Source of the DNA: Wallemia ichthyophaga EXF-994
Taxonomy: Eukaryota > Basidiomycota > Wallemiomycetes > Wallemiales > Wallemiaceae
Direction of reading: 5' to 3'
DNA length: 64,000 bases
NCBI RefSeq assembly: GCF_000400465.1
Contig: NW_008806279.1
Coordinates: 434,001 to 498,000 of the forward strand
Shown here: positions 1-11,004 of the stretch, one piece after another
Layout of the letters: each line of letters begins with the position of its first letter
Position numbering within the stretch: the stretch's first letter is position 1
The notes under the pieces: model-generated
What the model saw: only the letters and a program-made list of their open reading frames with translations
What the model was told of the DNA's origin: nothing
The model's database searches: none
Position numbers and translations under genes: made by a program

Positions 1-2
1 TC

Positions 3-65
3 ACCGTGCTGTCACTGGCCAGCGGTGTCTCGTATGTCCTGCGATTCCTTAGAAAGTGCAAGTGA
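3..65 (+). CDS. 3' end of an upstream gene (partial, unidentified)
   Basis: From base 3 an open frame runs to a TGA at 63-65 and encodes 20 residues ending in RFLRKCK. The segment is hydrophobic and then basic, like the last membrane helix of an integral membrane protein. It loosely recalls the C-terminus of CDP-alcohol phosphatidyltransferases, but the fragment is too short to assign. Frame 1 is also open here, so the frame is uncertain. An AATAAA at about 109-114 could serve its mRNA 3' end. The gene would converge on the MOB-family gene, whose stop lies at 129-131. Confidence 0.3.
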   Translation, partial: TVLSLASGVSYVLRFLRKCK

Positions 66-128
66 AGTGCAAGTGTACTGTTCTACTAATATTGTACCAA
101 TGCATTCAATAAATACATTCACTTTAAT

Positions 129-863
129 CTAGTCATCATCGCTGCTATAATCATCGCTGTCCTCATCATCGCCTTCACCAGACACTGGACCAACATCGAA
201 GAGCTGTCTGGAGGGTTGAGCGGGTGTGCGACGTGGCTTAAAGTCATTCAAGTCGCACAAGTCATCGCCAAGCTCGTTTTCTCTCTCCATATCCAAATCT
301 ACATCCATATCGCCATCCCATATAAGAATATATGGCGGGAGGATGTTATACCTTTTAGCGAGGCGAGAAATACGCCGCGCAAGACCCGTCTCAGACTCAC
401 ATACGAGAAACATATCTCGATGGTTTGAGTAAAAGTGAGCGATGATTCTTGCTAGTTTCCGCAGGCAGCTTTTTTGGGTTTCTTGGGTGTCTGGTGTGAG
501 TGCATCTAGTGCATCTAGTGCATCTAATAAATCTGATGAGGTAATCAGACATACGTCTGCCACTACGCTGTTGAGGTTGTGTAACGAGTATTCTAATGCT
601 GAGCATGAGGTGGTACGATTAGTGGAGTGTGCCACACAAACCAACGCATTCGTCGTCGTCGACTGATCCACTCTCATATCACCACACTCGCAGTAATCCT
701 GCATCAGAGTCATCCAGGGAGTATTTATGTCCGTAGCCATACTTCTGATATGCTCGCTTATCCACGTTTCTTGAGTTATGTTTCCAGGCACGGGCAGTGT
801 GTCTACATCATTCCTCTTTTTAAGGAGGTAATTGAGTTGTTGGCGTGGACTATCATTGGACAT
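129..863 (-). CDS. MOB-family (MOB4/phocein-like) protein
   Basis: The 244-residue product (267 if the in-frame ATG at 932 is used) resembles Mob1/phocein. It has a WISEHIRSMATDINTPW segment, then CVAHSTNRTTSCSALEY and HNLN, and the signature AHFYSNHRDMF followed by LARRISRLAKRYNILPP. MOB proteins are kinase co-activators. The phocein branch is a subunit of the STRIPAK phosphatase-kinase complex. The HxxxxH half of the usual zinc site is present, but the Cys pair reads C-E-C instead of the usual CxxxxC. The C-terminus is very acidic (DDEDSDDYSSDDD). A DALDALDAL stretch comes from a short DNA repeat near 500-530. I chose the ATG at 863 because homology begins just after it. The class is fairly sure; membership of the phocein branch is inferred. 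Confidence 0.75.
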   Translation of the reverse strand: MSNDSPRQQLNYLLKKRNDVDTLPVPGNITQETWISEHIRSMATDINTPWMTLMQDYCECGDMRVDQSTTTNALVCVAHSTNRTTSCSALEYSLHNLNSVVADVCLITSSDLLDALDALDALTPDTQETQKSCLRKLARIIAHFYSNHRDMFLVCESETGLARRISRLAKRYNILPPYILIWDGDMDVDLDMERENELGDDLCDLNDFKPRRTPAQPSRQLFDVGPVSGEGDDEDSDDYSSDDD

Positions 864-1291
864 GTAGCTACCTTGGGCATTTTCGAATGACTGCGTTTTC
901 CGTGAGCATGTGGTGAGCATTCGTCGCAGCACTCACATCGCGACGCATTCCCTTCCGCACTCGCAGCCTATTCCTGAGTTTTATGTCTGCGAGTTCTTTA
1001 TCTTTGCCTGTCTCCCCCACATTGTCCCGCTCTCTCTCCCGCTCATTCACGCTCCTCTCAGCGCTGTTGTCACATCGCCGCTGCTGGGATTTGAGCTTCT
1101 CATGGCTTTTCCTGGGCTGGATTGTATCTCCGTGGCTGCTGCTGTTGCCAGCCATCGCGGTAGTGGGTATAGCAACAGCAACAGGCGCTGGTGTTCGATT
1201 GGAAGTGCGTAAGGAAGATGATTTAATTTTTATTTTTAATTCCGATTCCATTCTTCTTCATCGTTCGATAACAAGGTGTTGATCGACGACG
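864..1291. promoter_or_regulatory. Divergent promoter region, MOB-like gene / ATG14-like gene
   Basis: About 430 bp separate the two divergent start codons. A basic, low-complexity open frame crosses the stretch on the minus strand (868-1251), but it has no recognisable domain and I do not call it a gene. I see no RNA gene or repeat. The region presumably holds the promoters and 5' UTRs of both neighbours. Confidence 0.4.
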
Positions 1292-2507
1292 ATGACGACA
1301 AAGACGGGTGAATGTGGGTGCTGCAGCAAGCGGCACCAGCGGCTGATTTGCACAAGCTGTCTGAGTGAGTGATGGGTGTATTTCCAGATGTGAATGTATT
1401 CACACCCACAGACAACACGCTCAGCGACGCACGCCACACGCAGCATTCAGCCAAATCAACCATACGCTCACACCGCCAGAGCAGCTCTGTCGTGGCGTTC
1501 GTCGCTGCCGTGAAACAACGCCGGCGGGAAGATAGCGATGACGTAGTTATCATGCACAGGCAGCTTTGTGCGTTGATTGGGCGCGTCAAACAGACTCAAC
1601 AGGCAAACAGAGAGGGTGTGTTGTGTGTTGGGTGTGTATCCATACTCACATTCACTCTTCCACTCTAGTCCACTCGCAAATTACCATTAAACGGAATAAC
1701 ATTGCCAGCCGACGACGTAATCTAGACAAAGTGGCTGATATCGTCACTTATAATACACCTTCTCCCACCACCCACTCCTCCGCCGCTCTCTCGGATTTAC
1801 AAGCTAGCCGACGCGTGTTGGCATCCGAATGTCTCAATATCTTTGGTTTGCAGGGGCTCAGCAGTGGCGGGACAGAGTTGGGGGGCGTGCTAGTACCGCC
1901 CCTGAACCGATTACATGGTATGTACATGATTGCACGCAGGCACACTACCCTCACGCACCACACAGCACTCCCGCACACACACCTCATCTACACCACTGCC
2001 ATCCTTACCCAGCTCCTCCACCACCTCTCCAACTACCTCAGTCTGCCGCTGCCATACAACAGCGTGCGCGTGTATACCTTCCAGCCGACGCTATTTCTCT
2101 CAGAGAGTAGGAGAGTGTTCATGTGCGATCACGCTCACAATCATAATCACACTCACTCTCACACTTACAATCAGCACCCCCACTCCATCCCCTCCATACA
2201 CGCCCTCAGCATGCTCATTTGCAATCTCACCTTCTTACTCAAAGTCGTGGGGTTTCCTATCGAGCTGTCCAATGTGGCCTTTGCGGTGAACATGCTGTCT
2301 CGCTTGGCAGAATCACCCCATCTAGGGGCCACCAGCTTCGGCGACAGCTGTGTTAATCCGCTAACTCACTTGACCTTACCTGTAACCCTCTCAGCTATCA
2401 AAGACATTCTCTATGGTAGTAAGAGCATCAAGAGCGGTAAGAGCAGCAGTAGCAGCAGCAGCAACGAGAGCAACAACAGCGAGGACCAGTGGGAGGTAGT
2501 TGACTGA
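1292..2507 (+). CDS. ATG14: ATG14/VPS38-family autophagy (PI3-kinase complex) subunit
   Basis: Proposed exons are 1292-1364, 1412-1615 and 1669-2507, giving 371 aa in phase. Exon 1 encodes an N-terminal Cys motif CGCCSKRHQRLICTSC, i.e. C-x2-C-x8-C-x2-C, the arrangement known near the N-terminus of Atg14/Barkor. Exon 2 and the start of exon 3 are Arg/Gln-rich and could form a coiled coil. Exon 3 has LIYTTAILTQLLHHLSNYLSLPLPY, the helix and 'LPLPY' block typical of the Atg14/Vps38/UVRAG family. A His/Thr-rich loop, NLTFLLKVVGFP and a Ser-rich tail follow. Atg14 directs the Vps34 PI3-kinase complex to autophagosome formation, whereas Vps38/UVRAG directs it to endosomes. The Cys motif favours Atg14, but fungal Vps38 is not excluded. 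The product is shorter than animal ATG14. Confidence 0.68.
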
Positions 2508-2698
2508 CGCTTCCGGCATTACTTCTAACACTGTATTATACACTTATGTATCCATTACTTGACAATATCAGTGAGTGTGAGCAAGAATAATAAGCAGGTG
2601 TTGAATCCTAGCGAGATGTGCAATATACGTAGATGTTGAATGACTTTTGTTTCATGTTAATTTAATATCCTGTCTGTCGCAAATCCAATGCAATACAT

Positions 2699-4190
2699 TT
2701 AATGCAGAATACGCGTGAGGATGTTATGTCTAGTCGAAGAGATCCTGTCAAATATTGATCCAATATCAACCTCGCTAACATCAGTAACGTCAGCCATAAG
2801 ATAAGCGATGCCGTCTCTTGAATCTGAGTACTGCTTGCTAACGTTAAAGTGACCAGTGTTTTCATCTGACAGGATAGTGTTAATTTCCTTGAGCACACCC
2901 GGTTCATCTTTGTGCACGTGCAGTATCCTCGCCTGACGGTTTTCACCCTCCTTTGGTTTAACCGGTATTCTAAGATCCACTTCAGGGAACTGAACGGCGT
3001 TGATTGAGGTACCGTAGGTGAGGTACTTAAACAACGCGGTACCTACTTCAATTCCGATCATGCGCTGTGCCTCCTCGGTGGAACCACCGATATGAGGTGT
3101 GAGGATGAGGTTAGGGCATTGACGGAGTTTGTCAGCGAATGGGCCGAGCTCTTTGCCAGTAAACAGCTCAGCTCCATTACCCTTAGGTTCAGTGGGGTAG
3201 ACGTCAACAGCAGCCCCAGCGAGGTGCTTCGAGTTGAGAGCCTCCGCCAACGCCTCCAAATCTACCACCGTTCCACGAGCATTGTTGAGGAGATAAGCGC
3301 CTTTGCGCATCTGCGCGAGCTCCTTTGCACCGATCATGTTCTTAGTTTCGGGCAGTTCTGGGACATGCAACGTGACAAAGTCAGACGAGGACAGCAGCTG
3401 CTCGAGACTGTCCACCTGTCTCGCCTGACCAAGTGGCATGATAGGTAGGACATCGTAATAGAGCACACTCATTCCCATAGCCTCAGCGAGAACTGACAAC
3501 TGACTACCGATGTGACCGTATCCGACAATACCGAGCGTTTTACCACGTACCTCCCAGCAGCCGGAGCTGACCTTGTTCCAAATTCCCTGCTTGAGCTCGT
3601 TGGTCCTGTCGACGTACTGGCGCGAGAGGGCAATAACTTGAGAAATGACGAGTTCAGCAACAGAGCGAGAATTTGCGTAAGGGGAGTTGAATACACAGAT
3701 TCCAGACTCGGCAGCAGCACCGAGATCGACCTGATTGGTTCCGATGCAAAAACAACCGACGACCAACAACTTGGAGGCAGCCTTGATGACTTTGCTGGTG
3801 AGCTTCGTCTTACTGCGAATACCGATAGCGTGATAATGGCCGATACCAGCGAGCAATTCCTCTTCTGACCACGCTTTGGCGAAGTGGTCGACGTGGAATC
3901 CAGCTTCGCGGAGTTGCGCCGCTGCGCCCTGGCTGACGTTCTCAAGGAGGAGAATACGCAGCTGTTCAGTCTTGAATGGCTGATCAGACGCTGGTTTGTA
4001 CTGCTCCAGTGCAGCTGCGAGGATATTCCTATTGACGAGTGCTTTCGGCGATGCAGAAGATGCCTGCGGTGGGTGTGAGCGGTGGCATCTGAATATCACA
4101 TCTGCCACTCACGGCATCTACTCTGCTCGCTCTGACGGCGTCATGGGGACTGCCCGAACGCGGCGTAGGAATTGGAATAAATTTAGTCAT
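2699..4190 (-). CDS. SER3: D-3-phosphoglycerate dehydrogenase
   Basis: This enzyme oxidises 3-phosphoglycerate to 3-phosphohydroxypyruvate with NAD, the first step of serine synthesis in the cytosol. Exons are 4113-4190 and 2699-4063. The 26-residue first exon (MTKFIPIPTPRSGSP...) is joined in phase across a 49-nt intron to ASSASPKALVNRN. An earlier in-frame ATG lies at 4220. Visible landmarks are IGIRSKTKLT, CFCIGTNQVDL, the nucleotide-binding GIVGYGHIGS, the signature NNARGTVVD, catalytic His in LTPHIGGSTEEAQ, and a C-terminal ACT domain starting at RILHVHKDEPGVL that is expected to bind serine for feedback. Length (about 480 aa) matches fungal SER3/SER33. Confidence 0.95.
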
Positions 4191-4592
4191 TTTCTGGTGG
4201 TCGAGAGAAGCACGCAACACTCAGCATTTCGGGGTAAAATCGGTGACTCGACGTTGCTGAAAATTATCATTTATTCTGTGTACATGGCGGCTAATGAAAT
4301 TGCTATCTAGCACCCTCTTTCCCTCCTTTTTCCGCGCTTTACTTTGCTTCGAAGCTGGGCGACAGAGAACAATCCCTGACGGTAGAGCACGCAGCGTAAA
4401 TATATGTAAACGCAATTAAAAACATAGTCATCCACTGGAATGCACCTTCATGCGCAGTCTGTCATGCGTAGTCTTCGCGATTTCATCTCCGCTGCTTACG
4501 GATCCAGCCACTTTCTATAAACGTTTAAGGGGACTATAAAGGGGACTGGTGTGTGGACTACAGCTTGCACACACAACACACACAACACAATC
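4191..4592. other. Intergenic region (divergent SER3 / secreted peptide promoters)
   Basis: About 400 bp lie between the SER3 start and the start of the small secreted-peptide gene. Apart from the TATA boxes at its right end (4516-4540), I see no gene, RNA or repeat. Confidence 0.4.
4516..4540 (+). promoter_or_regulatory. Two TATA boxes upstream of the secreted peptide
   Basis: TATAAA occurs at 4516-4521 and again at 4535-4540, the second 53 nt before the ATG at 4593. Most genes in this window lack an obvious TATA box, so this suggests an inducible or highly expressed gene. Confidence 0.5.
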
Positions 4593-4771
4593 ATGCACAT
4601 CTATCTGTCCAACTTGCTCTTCCTCTTGGTTGCAGCATCTGCAGCAGCAGCACCAGTAAGTAGACTGAAGCGAGTTCATCATCGGGACACCCCCACTCAC
4701 ACACACAGACTCGACGCGACGAAATCAAGCCGCAAGTGCCGCAGAATTCATCCGATCTGTTCAATTTGTAG
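4593..4771 (+). CDS. Small secreted peptide (hypothetical, 41 aa)
   Basis: Exon 1 (4593-4655) encodes 21 residues and is almost entirely a signal peptide: MHIYLSNLLFLLVAASAAAA, then Pro. A GTAAGT donor at 4656 and a CACAG acceptor at 4708 remove 53 nt. Exon 2 (4709-4771) encodes TRRDEIKPQVPQNSSDLFNL. Signal peptidase would cut near the Ala run, and the RR could be a Kex2 site releasing a 17-residue acidic peptide. Reading through the intron gives a different 65-residue secreted form ending at 4790. The stop codon lies 11 bp from the convergent COQ1 stop. No family is recognised. The consensus donor and acceptor, phase-0 intron, TATA boxes and exon-wise domain split support a real gene, but it is small enough to be chance. 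Confidence 0.5.
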
Positions 4772-4782
4772 TATAAAGCAAC

Positions 4783-6203
4783 TCATTTGACTCTATCCAA
4801 TACTTTCAAACAAAGCGCTTCTAATCCGTCCCTGGCGTCTGATTTGGGTAGCCTATGCAGCGCACTTTTAGCCTTATCTATATAACTAGCAGCCAATTCA
4901 GCTGTTTTTGGCATCCCGTTTGATTTTGCAACTAGCGCTTTAGCCTGTAAGAGAAGAGGTTATGTGAGTATCAGTCTGAGTCTGTGAGCTTTAAACCGCC
5001 CAATCCAAAACTCACATTTTGCACATCACCGGGATGTTTGAATTTCCGTTTGATCATGGTCCCCATCTCGTCGCCGAGTTCGCGCCATGCGAAAAGCGCA
5101 GGTGCAGTGGCCAATCCGAGCTGCATATCTGCACCTTCACCAGGCTTGCCTAAGTCAGCGGAGGGGGTGTAATCGAGAAGATCGTCGACGAGCTGCAGCG
5201 GGGTGTGAGCTAGTCATCGCAGTGAAGCTGATCAACCCACTTGGAAAGCCATTCCGAGATTCCTGCCGTAATCGTAAGCAGCGTCTTTGAGATACTCGCC
5301 CTGTGCCCAATTCTCATTCACACCCACACCGCCCAGACACACGGCAGCTCTTGCTGAGTGGCTGATAAGACTCGCTGTCTTAAGGTAAGTTTTGGCGAGG
5401 TATCTCTGGAAAGCCTCATCTACAACGGTATTTAGGTCGTTGGAACTCGACTGATACGTCTCGTTGAGCTGCTCTACCTCGCCTTGTACGAGATTCGCAA
5501 TAGTCGCTCCGACCAACTCGGCCACTTCGAGACTGCGCAAGCGTGCGAGCATAATACTAGCACGTCCAAGAAGGAAGTCACCTGCAAATATAGTCAACTT
5601 GTTGCCGAAATGCACAGGTGCAGATGGAGCGCCTCTGCGAGTGTCTGCATCATCGACTACATCGTCATGCAGTAGACTGGCTACGTGGATCATCTCAACT
5701 ATCTCCGCAAGCCGCCTCTGCGTAGGAAGTACACCATCTTGGCCGCGCTGGGAAATGTCGTTGTGGAAAGAGGGGTTGGTGTCGTGTAGGATGGATTGCG
5801 GGGCTAGTGGATCGTTGACGAGAACGTTTATAAGATGTTTAGGGGTGTTGTAGTGTGGTGACAGGTTCGCAGTTGCTTGCGCCATTAGCAGTACAATCGT
5901 CGGACGGAGATGCTTGCCGGGTGCTTCAAAGTAATATTTGGATAAAGTGTCTAGCTGACGGAGATTGCTGCCGAGATTCATTTTTATGTTGGTCGTTAAA
6001 CCTTTCAGTTCCTTCCCCACTAGAGTGAATGGATCGACCGTTATGGGCGAGCTGGCTTTGTGTGCGGCGGCTGCTCGTGCTAGAGACGCAGCGGTGGTCC
6101 ATGAGTATCCGCGTGGTGTACTAACTGCTATAGAAGCAGCCCTTCTGTTTATCATGGATGTACGTGGAGAAGGAAGGCAATGGCCGTGTACGTGTATAAA
6201 CAA
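4783..6203 (-). CDS. COQ1: Mitochondrial polyprenyl diphosphate synthase (ubiquinone side chain)
   Basis: The enzyme builds the long isoprenoid tail of coenzyme Q in mitochondria. Exons are 5241-6203, 5016-5192 and 4783-4944 (433 aa from the ATG at 6203; an ATG at 6155 is an alternative). The N-terminus is Arg/Ala/Ser-rich, as expected for a mitochondrial presequence. The first Asp-rich motif is ASLLHDDVVDDADTRRG and the second is LVDDLLDY, which only appears after removing intron 1 (48 nt). KHLRP, GDFLLGRAS and the lid-side LAKTYLKTASLI are also typical. Exon 3 supplies the closing helix AKALVAKSNGMPKTAELA. The family is clear; chain length cannot be read from sequence. Confidence 0.93.
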
Positions 6204-6245
6204 CGTATCGATTCGAATTAAATAACAAAATGATGGAAATGCTCT

Positions 6246-7467
6246 TTAGAAGATGGTGGGTACAGCTCTCCTCTCCTGTGGAGCTGACTGGGCTATACAC
6301 TCAGACAGCCAAACGATATTCCTCACTTCCTGCTCCTTAAGTTTGAAATAGCTGTAGAATGGTGCGTAATTGAATTGCTGGAGGAATGTTTCCTTGTTAA
6401 GAAGGACATCATGAGCAAAAAATCTATCTTCGAGCGAGTTATTGTGATCGCTGTCCGTGTTATTCGACGAGAATCCATCAAACATGTGGTAATACTCCGG
6501 AATAAACTCACAAGCTGCTCTGACTTGATCAAAATCTTCAGCTCTAGCTAGTGCATAGGTGCCTGCAGGGTATAATCTACCAAATTGAGGATATAAAGAG
6601 TTGCGCATTTCCTTTGTCAACTCTGTATTAAAGCTGTTGAGCGTGATGTTTATTGATCTCCTGTCAGCTTCAAATGAGAGTAATTTAGCCATAATAGACG
6701 CAGTCGGATCACCTAATGATTGAGAAAAGTCGTAAAAGTCTTCCAAATACGCTTTGTAGACTGAATTTCTTATAATTTCGATATTCAAGTCATCCAAATC
6801 AGATGCACTTAGGCAGCTTCTGAAGTACGGAGCTAGAGGGGTTTCAACGAGTACAGATTGATAAAGCTCTTCTACATTGGTTGCTACGCAGAGAGCGGAC
6901 ATAGCGTCGAATTTGCCGAGTGGGTGACACCTATCGAGAAGTTCGTGGGTGTCTCGTTCATGTAAAGTGCCAGTGATAAGGAGAATAACGTTATCGATCA
7001 TGTAAGAGTAAGTCATGTAGTCTAAAAAAGTGGATAGAGGCTCAGATGCGTTTGATTTGACGTAATTGAACTCATCGACGAGCGTTTGAGATGATTTCTG
7101 TGATATTGTGGAAGTGGACTGGGAATGTTAGCGGATACTTTTGAGCTGGATTGAACCCACCAATGGAAGCGTTTCATTGGATAGAAAGTTGCCATAATCT
7201 GTGGCACTCAATTGCATTCTCAAGTCTACGCGTGAGCTGGATAAGCTGTGGCCACGACGAAAGCAAACTCAACTCACCCTCCAAGTTATCGCACTGCTGT
7301 AAGTTTGAGTAGTTCGATTGAGTGAGTAGTCCCGCCTTATATCCCCTGATAATTCCCTCCAAATATCCATTCTGAACCTGATGATTCTATCAGCTACTAC
7401 TGCTACTGCTATTCCTCTTATCCACACGCACATTAAAGAATAACATTTCACTGCCTAATACGCTCAT
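6246..7467 (-). CDS. VMA6: V-type ATPase V0 subunit d
   Basis: This subunit couples the rotary stalk to the membrane sector of the vacuolar proton pump. Exons are 7432-7467, 7278-7377, 7161-7225 and 6246-7118 (357 aa). The first exon has only 12 codons ([12 protein letters not shown]); the second opens with [18 protein letters not shown]. The third carries [17 protein letters not shown]. The fourth holds [35 protein letters not shown]-like [18 protein letters not shown] and [17 protein letters not shown]. Intron 3 (42 nt) has a GCTAAC just before its acceptor. The start is 119 bp from the divergent SNU114 start. Confidence 0.93.
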
Positions 7468-7586
7468 TTTTAATTTTTATATTTCAATTGATCTTGGTTG
7501 TTTGAGTTGAAGGTGGTGAGATATCGGTTGATCCTCTACCATCATCATCAATCGACGCACAACGCACAACCCACAAATCACTAGAG

Positions 7587-10500
7587 ATGGACGATAATTT
7601 GTACGACGAATTTGGTAATTACCTGGGAGATGACCTCGATTCTGATGAGGACGATGAGGATCAAGAGATGGTCCGCTCACAGCCAGCCCAGCCAGCCCAC
7701 GCTCCTTTAGAAGGCTACGACGATGACGAGGATGACGACCCCGAAATCGCCGCTCAAAACGATCTTCGCATCTCCACTGTAGCCCAAGTTGACGGTGAGA
7801 TTCCCATCTCTCTTTCATCTACCTATCTCATCCACTCACTCAGCCAACCCACAAAACCAAGTAGTCTTGCACGAAGACAAGCGCTATTATCCTTCTGCTG
7901 AGGAGACTTACGGGCCAGACGTTGAAACCCGCGTCGAAGAAGAAGACACTCAGCTCATCTCGGAGCCAATCGTCCAGCCAATCAAAGAGAGAAAGTTCCA
8001 AATCGTGGAGAAAGATCTCCCTGAAACCCGTTTTGATAGAAATTTCATGGTCGACTTAATGTACTACCCAGAAATGGTTAGAAACGTCGTCGTTATCGGC
8101 CACCTCCACCACGGCAAGACATCACTCTTAGATCTCCTCACTTTCCAAACTCACAAACTCATTTGGAATGCAGATGCCCCTGAAAGATACACTGACCTTC
8201 ATAAACTTGAACGCGCAAGAGAAATTTCAATAAAATCTACTCCAATGTCCTTTGTCTTGGAATCCACTATCGGTAAATCTATCCTAGTAAATGCAATCGA
8301 CACTCCAGGCCACACGAACTTCGTTGACGAGGTGGCAAATGCTACTAGACTCGCTGATGGTGCGATCGTGGTGGTCGATGTTGTAGAAGGAGTTATGGCA
8401 GGCACTGAACTGTCCTTAAAACATATTCTACAGCAAGGACTCAAGCCTGTCTTAGTACTCAACAAGATGGAACGCCTTTTCTTAGAACTCCGTTTGCCTC
8501 CCTCAGAAGCTTATTTCAAGGTGAAACGCACGATTGAGGAGGTAAACAGTGTTGTTTCAAGCGTCATCCCCGACGAGAGCTCGCGTCTTTCTCCAGAACT
8601 CGGCAATGTCGCTTTCGCTTCAACAGACATGCACTGGTCTTTCACCCTCCAGTCCTTCTCACAGATGTATGCAGATACCTTTGGTTCATTCGATGTAAAC
8701 GCATTCGCTGCTCGCCTCTGGGGCAATATCTTCTTCGATGCTGAGAAGAGGAAATTCGTCAAGAAAGCGCCACAAGGCTCGCCACGCTCATTCGTACACT
8801 TTGTCTTGGAGCCTCTTTATAAGCTTTATACGCAGGTGAGTTGGTGAACAAGCAGTTTAAATTTACTTGACTAACTTTACAGGTGATTGGAGAAGATGTC
8901 AGCGATCTCGCCAACACTCTAGCCGGACTGGGTATAACACTTAAGCCATCTGCGTACAAAATGGATGCACGCCCATTGCTCAAACTTTGTCTCGACCAAT
9001 TCTTCGGTCCATCTACAGGCATCGTCGATATGCTCCTCGAACACATACCGTCAGCAGCGGAAGGGAACGCCACCAAAGTGTACAGACACTTCACAGGACC
9101 TCTCGACACTCCACTTGCGCAGGGCATGCTCGCTTGCGACAGCAAAGCGCCAGCGGTGATACACGTAACGAAGCTGTATACGACTGTCGATGCGCAAGGG
9201 TTCCACGCATTCGGCCGTGTGATGTCGGGACGCGCGCGCGTCGGCGATAGCGTCAAAGTGCTCGGTGAGGGATATTCGGTCGAGGATGAGGAGGATATGG
9301 CTACAGCGACGATTGAGGATGTGTGGGTGAGTGAGGCGCGCTACAAAGTTGCTGCACAGGAAATCCCAGCAGGCTCTTGGGTGTTGTTAGGTGGAGTGGA
9401 CGATTCGATCGTCAAGACTTCGACAGTGGTATCGAATGCCGTTGCAAGTCCAGACGAACTACACATCTTTAGGCCGATAGCGCATATTACGGAATCTATT
9501 CTTAAGGTCGCTGTCGAGCCGCTCAATCCACCTGAGTTGCCAAGGTTACTCGACGGACTGCGCAGAGTCAACAAGAGCTATCCGCTGCTGACTACTAAAG
9601 TGGAAGAAAGTGGTGAGCATATCATTCTCGGGACGGGTGAGATCTACCTCGATTCAGTTCTTCATGACCTCCGTACCCTCTTTGCAGAGATCGAGATTAA
9701 GGTGAGCGACCCTGTCGTGAAGTTCTGCGAAACTGTCGTCGAAACCTCGGCCATAAAGTGCTATGCCGATACACCCAACAAGAAGAACAAAATCACTATC
9801 ATCGCTGAGCCTCTTGAAAAGGGCATTGCGGAGGACATTGAGAAGAGACGTGTGGGGATGTGGATGACCAACAAGGAAAGAGGTAAATTCTTTCAAGATA
9901 AGTATGGTTGGGATGCTCTCGCCAGCAGAAGTATATGGACATTTGGTCCTGAAGAAGATGGTCCGAATGTGTTGATCGACGATACTCTGCCATCGGAGGT
10001 GAGCTAATTGTCTCGTTTAGAATAACACCCCCACTAATCTAGTTCAGGTCGACAAGGTGTTACTGGGGAATGTGAAAGAATCCATCAAACAGGGATTCCA
10101 ATGGGCAGCACGCGAGGGTCCATTAGCAGATGAGCGTAAGTGGGAGTAACATAGCGACCAACATACTTTACTGACAAACTTCAGCACTGCGTGGGGTCAA
10201 GTTCCGCATAATGGATGCACAGGTAGCCGAAGAGCCCATCTACCGTGGTGGAGGGCAAATGATACCTACAGCGCGTCGTGTCTGCTATTCAAGTTTCCTG
10301 ATGGCGACACCGCGGCTGATGGAGCCAGTGTACTATGTCGAGATGCTCACCACCGCCGAGAGTGTTCCACTCGTGTACCAGCTGCTAGCGAAACGTCGCG
10401 GACATGTGACGAAAGATGAACCTAAGGCCGGCTCTCCGCTGTATGTTGTCAAAGCACTCATACCGGTGATGGATGCGAACGGATTCGAGACGGACCTCAG

Positions 10501-10756
10501 GACCCAGTCAGCTGGTACGGCATTCGCGTTGGAAATTTTCGATCATTGGGCTATTGTTCCAGGCGATCCTGTCGATAGCGGCATACAGCTCAGACTGCTC
10601 GAACCAGCTCCTGCTCAACATCTTGCTCGCGACTTCATGCTCAAAGTTAGACGTAGAAAGGGCCTCGGTGATGGTCAGAACCTTATGGCGAAATACCTCG
10701 ACGATGACTTCGTTCTCAATATCGTGGCTGCTGGAAAATCTGACCTGCTGTTTTAA
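7587..10756 (+). CDS. SNU114: U5 snRNP GTPase Snu114 (EFTUD2-like)
   Basis: An EF-2-like GTPase of the U5 snRNP that controls spliceosome activation and disassembly. Exons are 7587-7794, 7844-8835, 8883-9998, 10048-10135 and 10185-10756 (991 aa). The acidic N-terminus starts [14 protein letters not shown]. The G1 loop GHLHHGKTS lies near residue 155 and G3 DTPGH near 222. The G4 position reads NKMERL near 276, where the family norm is NKxD. EF-2-like domains follow ([18 protein letters not shown] is close to the family pattern; [35 protein letters not shown]), and the C-terminus is MKVRRRKGL. Length and full-length colinearity leave little doubt. Confidence 0.96.
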
Positions 10757-11004
10757 TCTTTCTCACCCCCTTTCAGTCTAACTTACTGACCTAAGTTATT
10801 TAAAAGTAATACATTGCATACACTTCACGCTTTACACTCAATACTTGGCCTTCTCACTTTTCACTCGCTCATACCTTGCTACGTATCTATATCTCTAAGG
10901 TATCAATTGTCCAGCATTTATCGAAATCTTTTAGTCTTTACAATCATAAATATAGGTCTTAATGAAATTTAATAGTGCTATCTTTTCTCCCGTACAGACA
11001 CTGA

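Noticed and set aside
868-1251. 127-residue basic open frame on the minus strand between the MOB-like and ATG14-like genes
   Set aside because: Low-complexity composition, no recognisable domain and no convincing splice to either neighbour. It is most likely a chance frame in the divergent promoter.
1365-1387. Alternative 23-nt intron after ATG14 exon 1
   Set aside because: Far shorter than any other intron in the window (about 37-108 nt). The 47-nt alternative to 1411 keeps the frame.
7139-7160. VMA6 intron 3 donor at 7138 (GTATCC)
   Set aside because: It breaks the reading frame with every nearby acceptor. The GTGGGT donor at 7160 with acceptor 7119 restores the expected protein.
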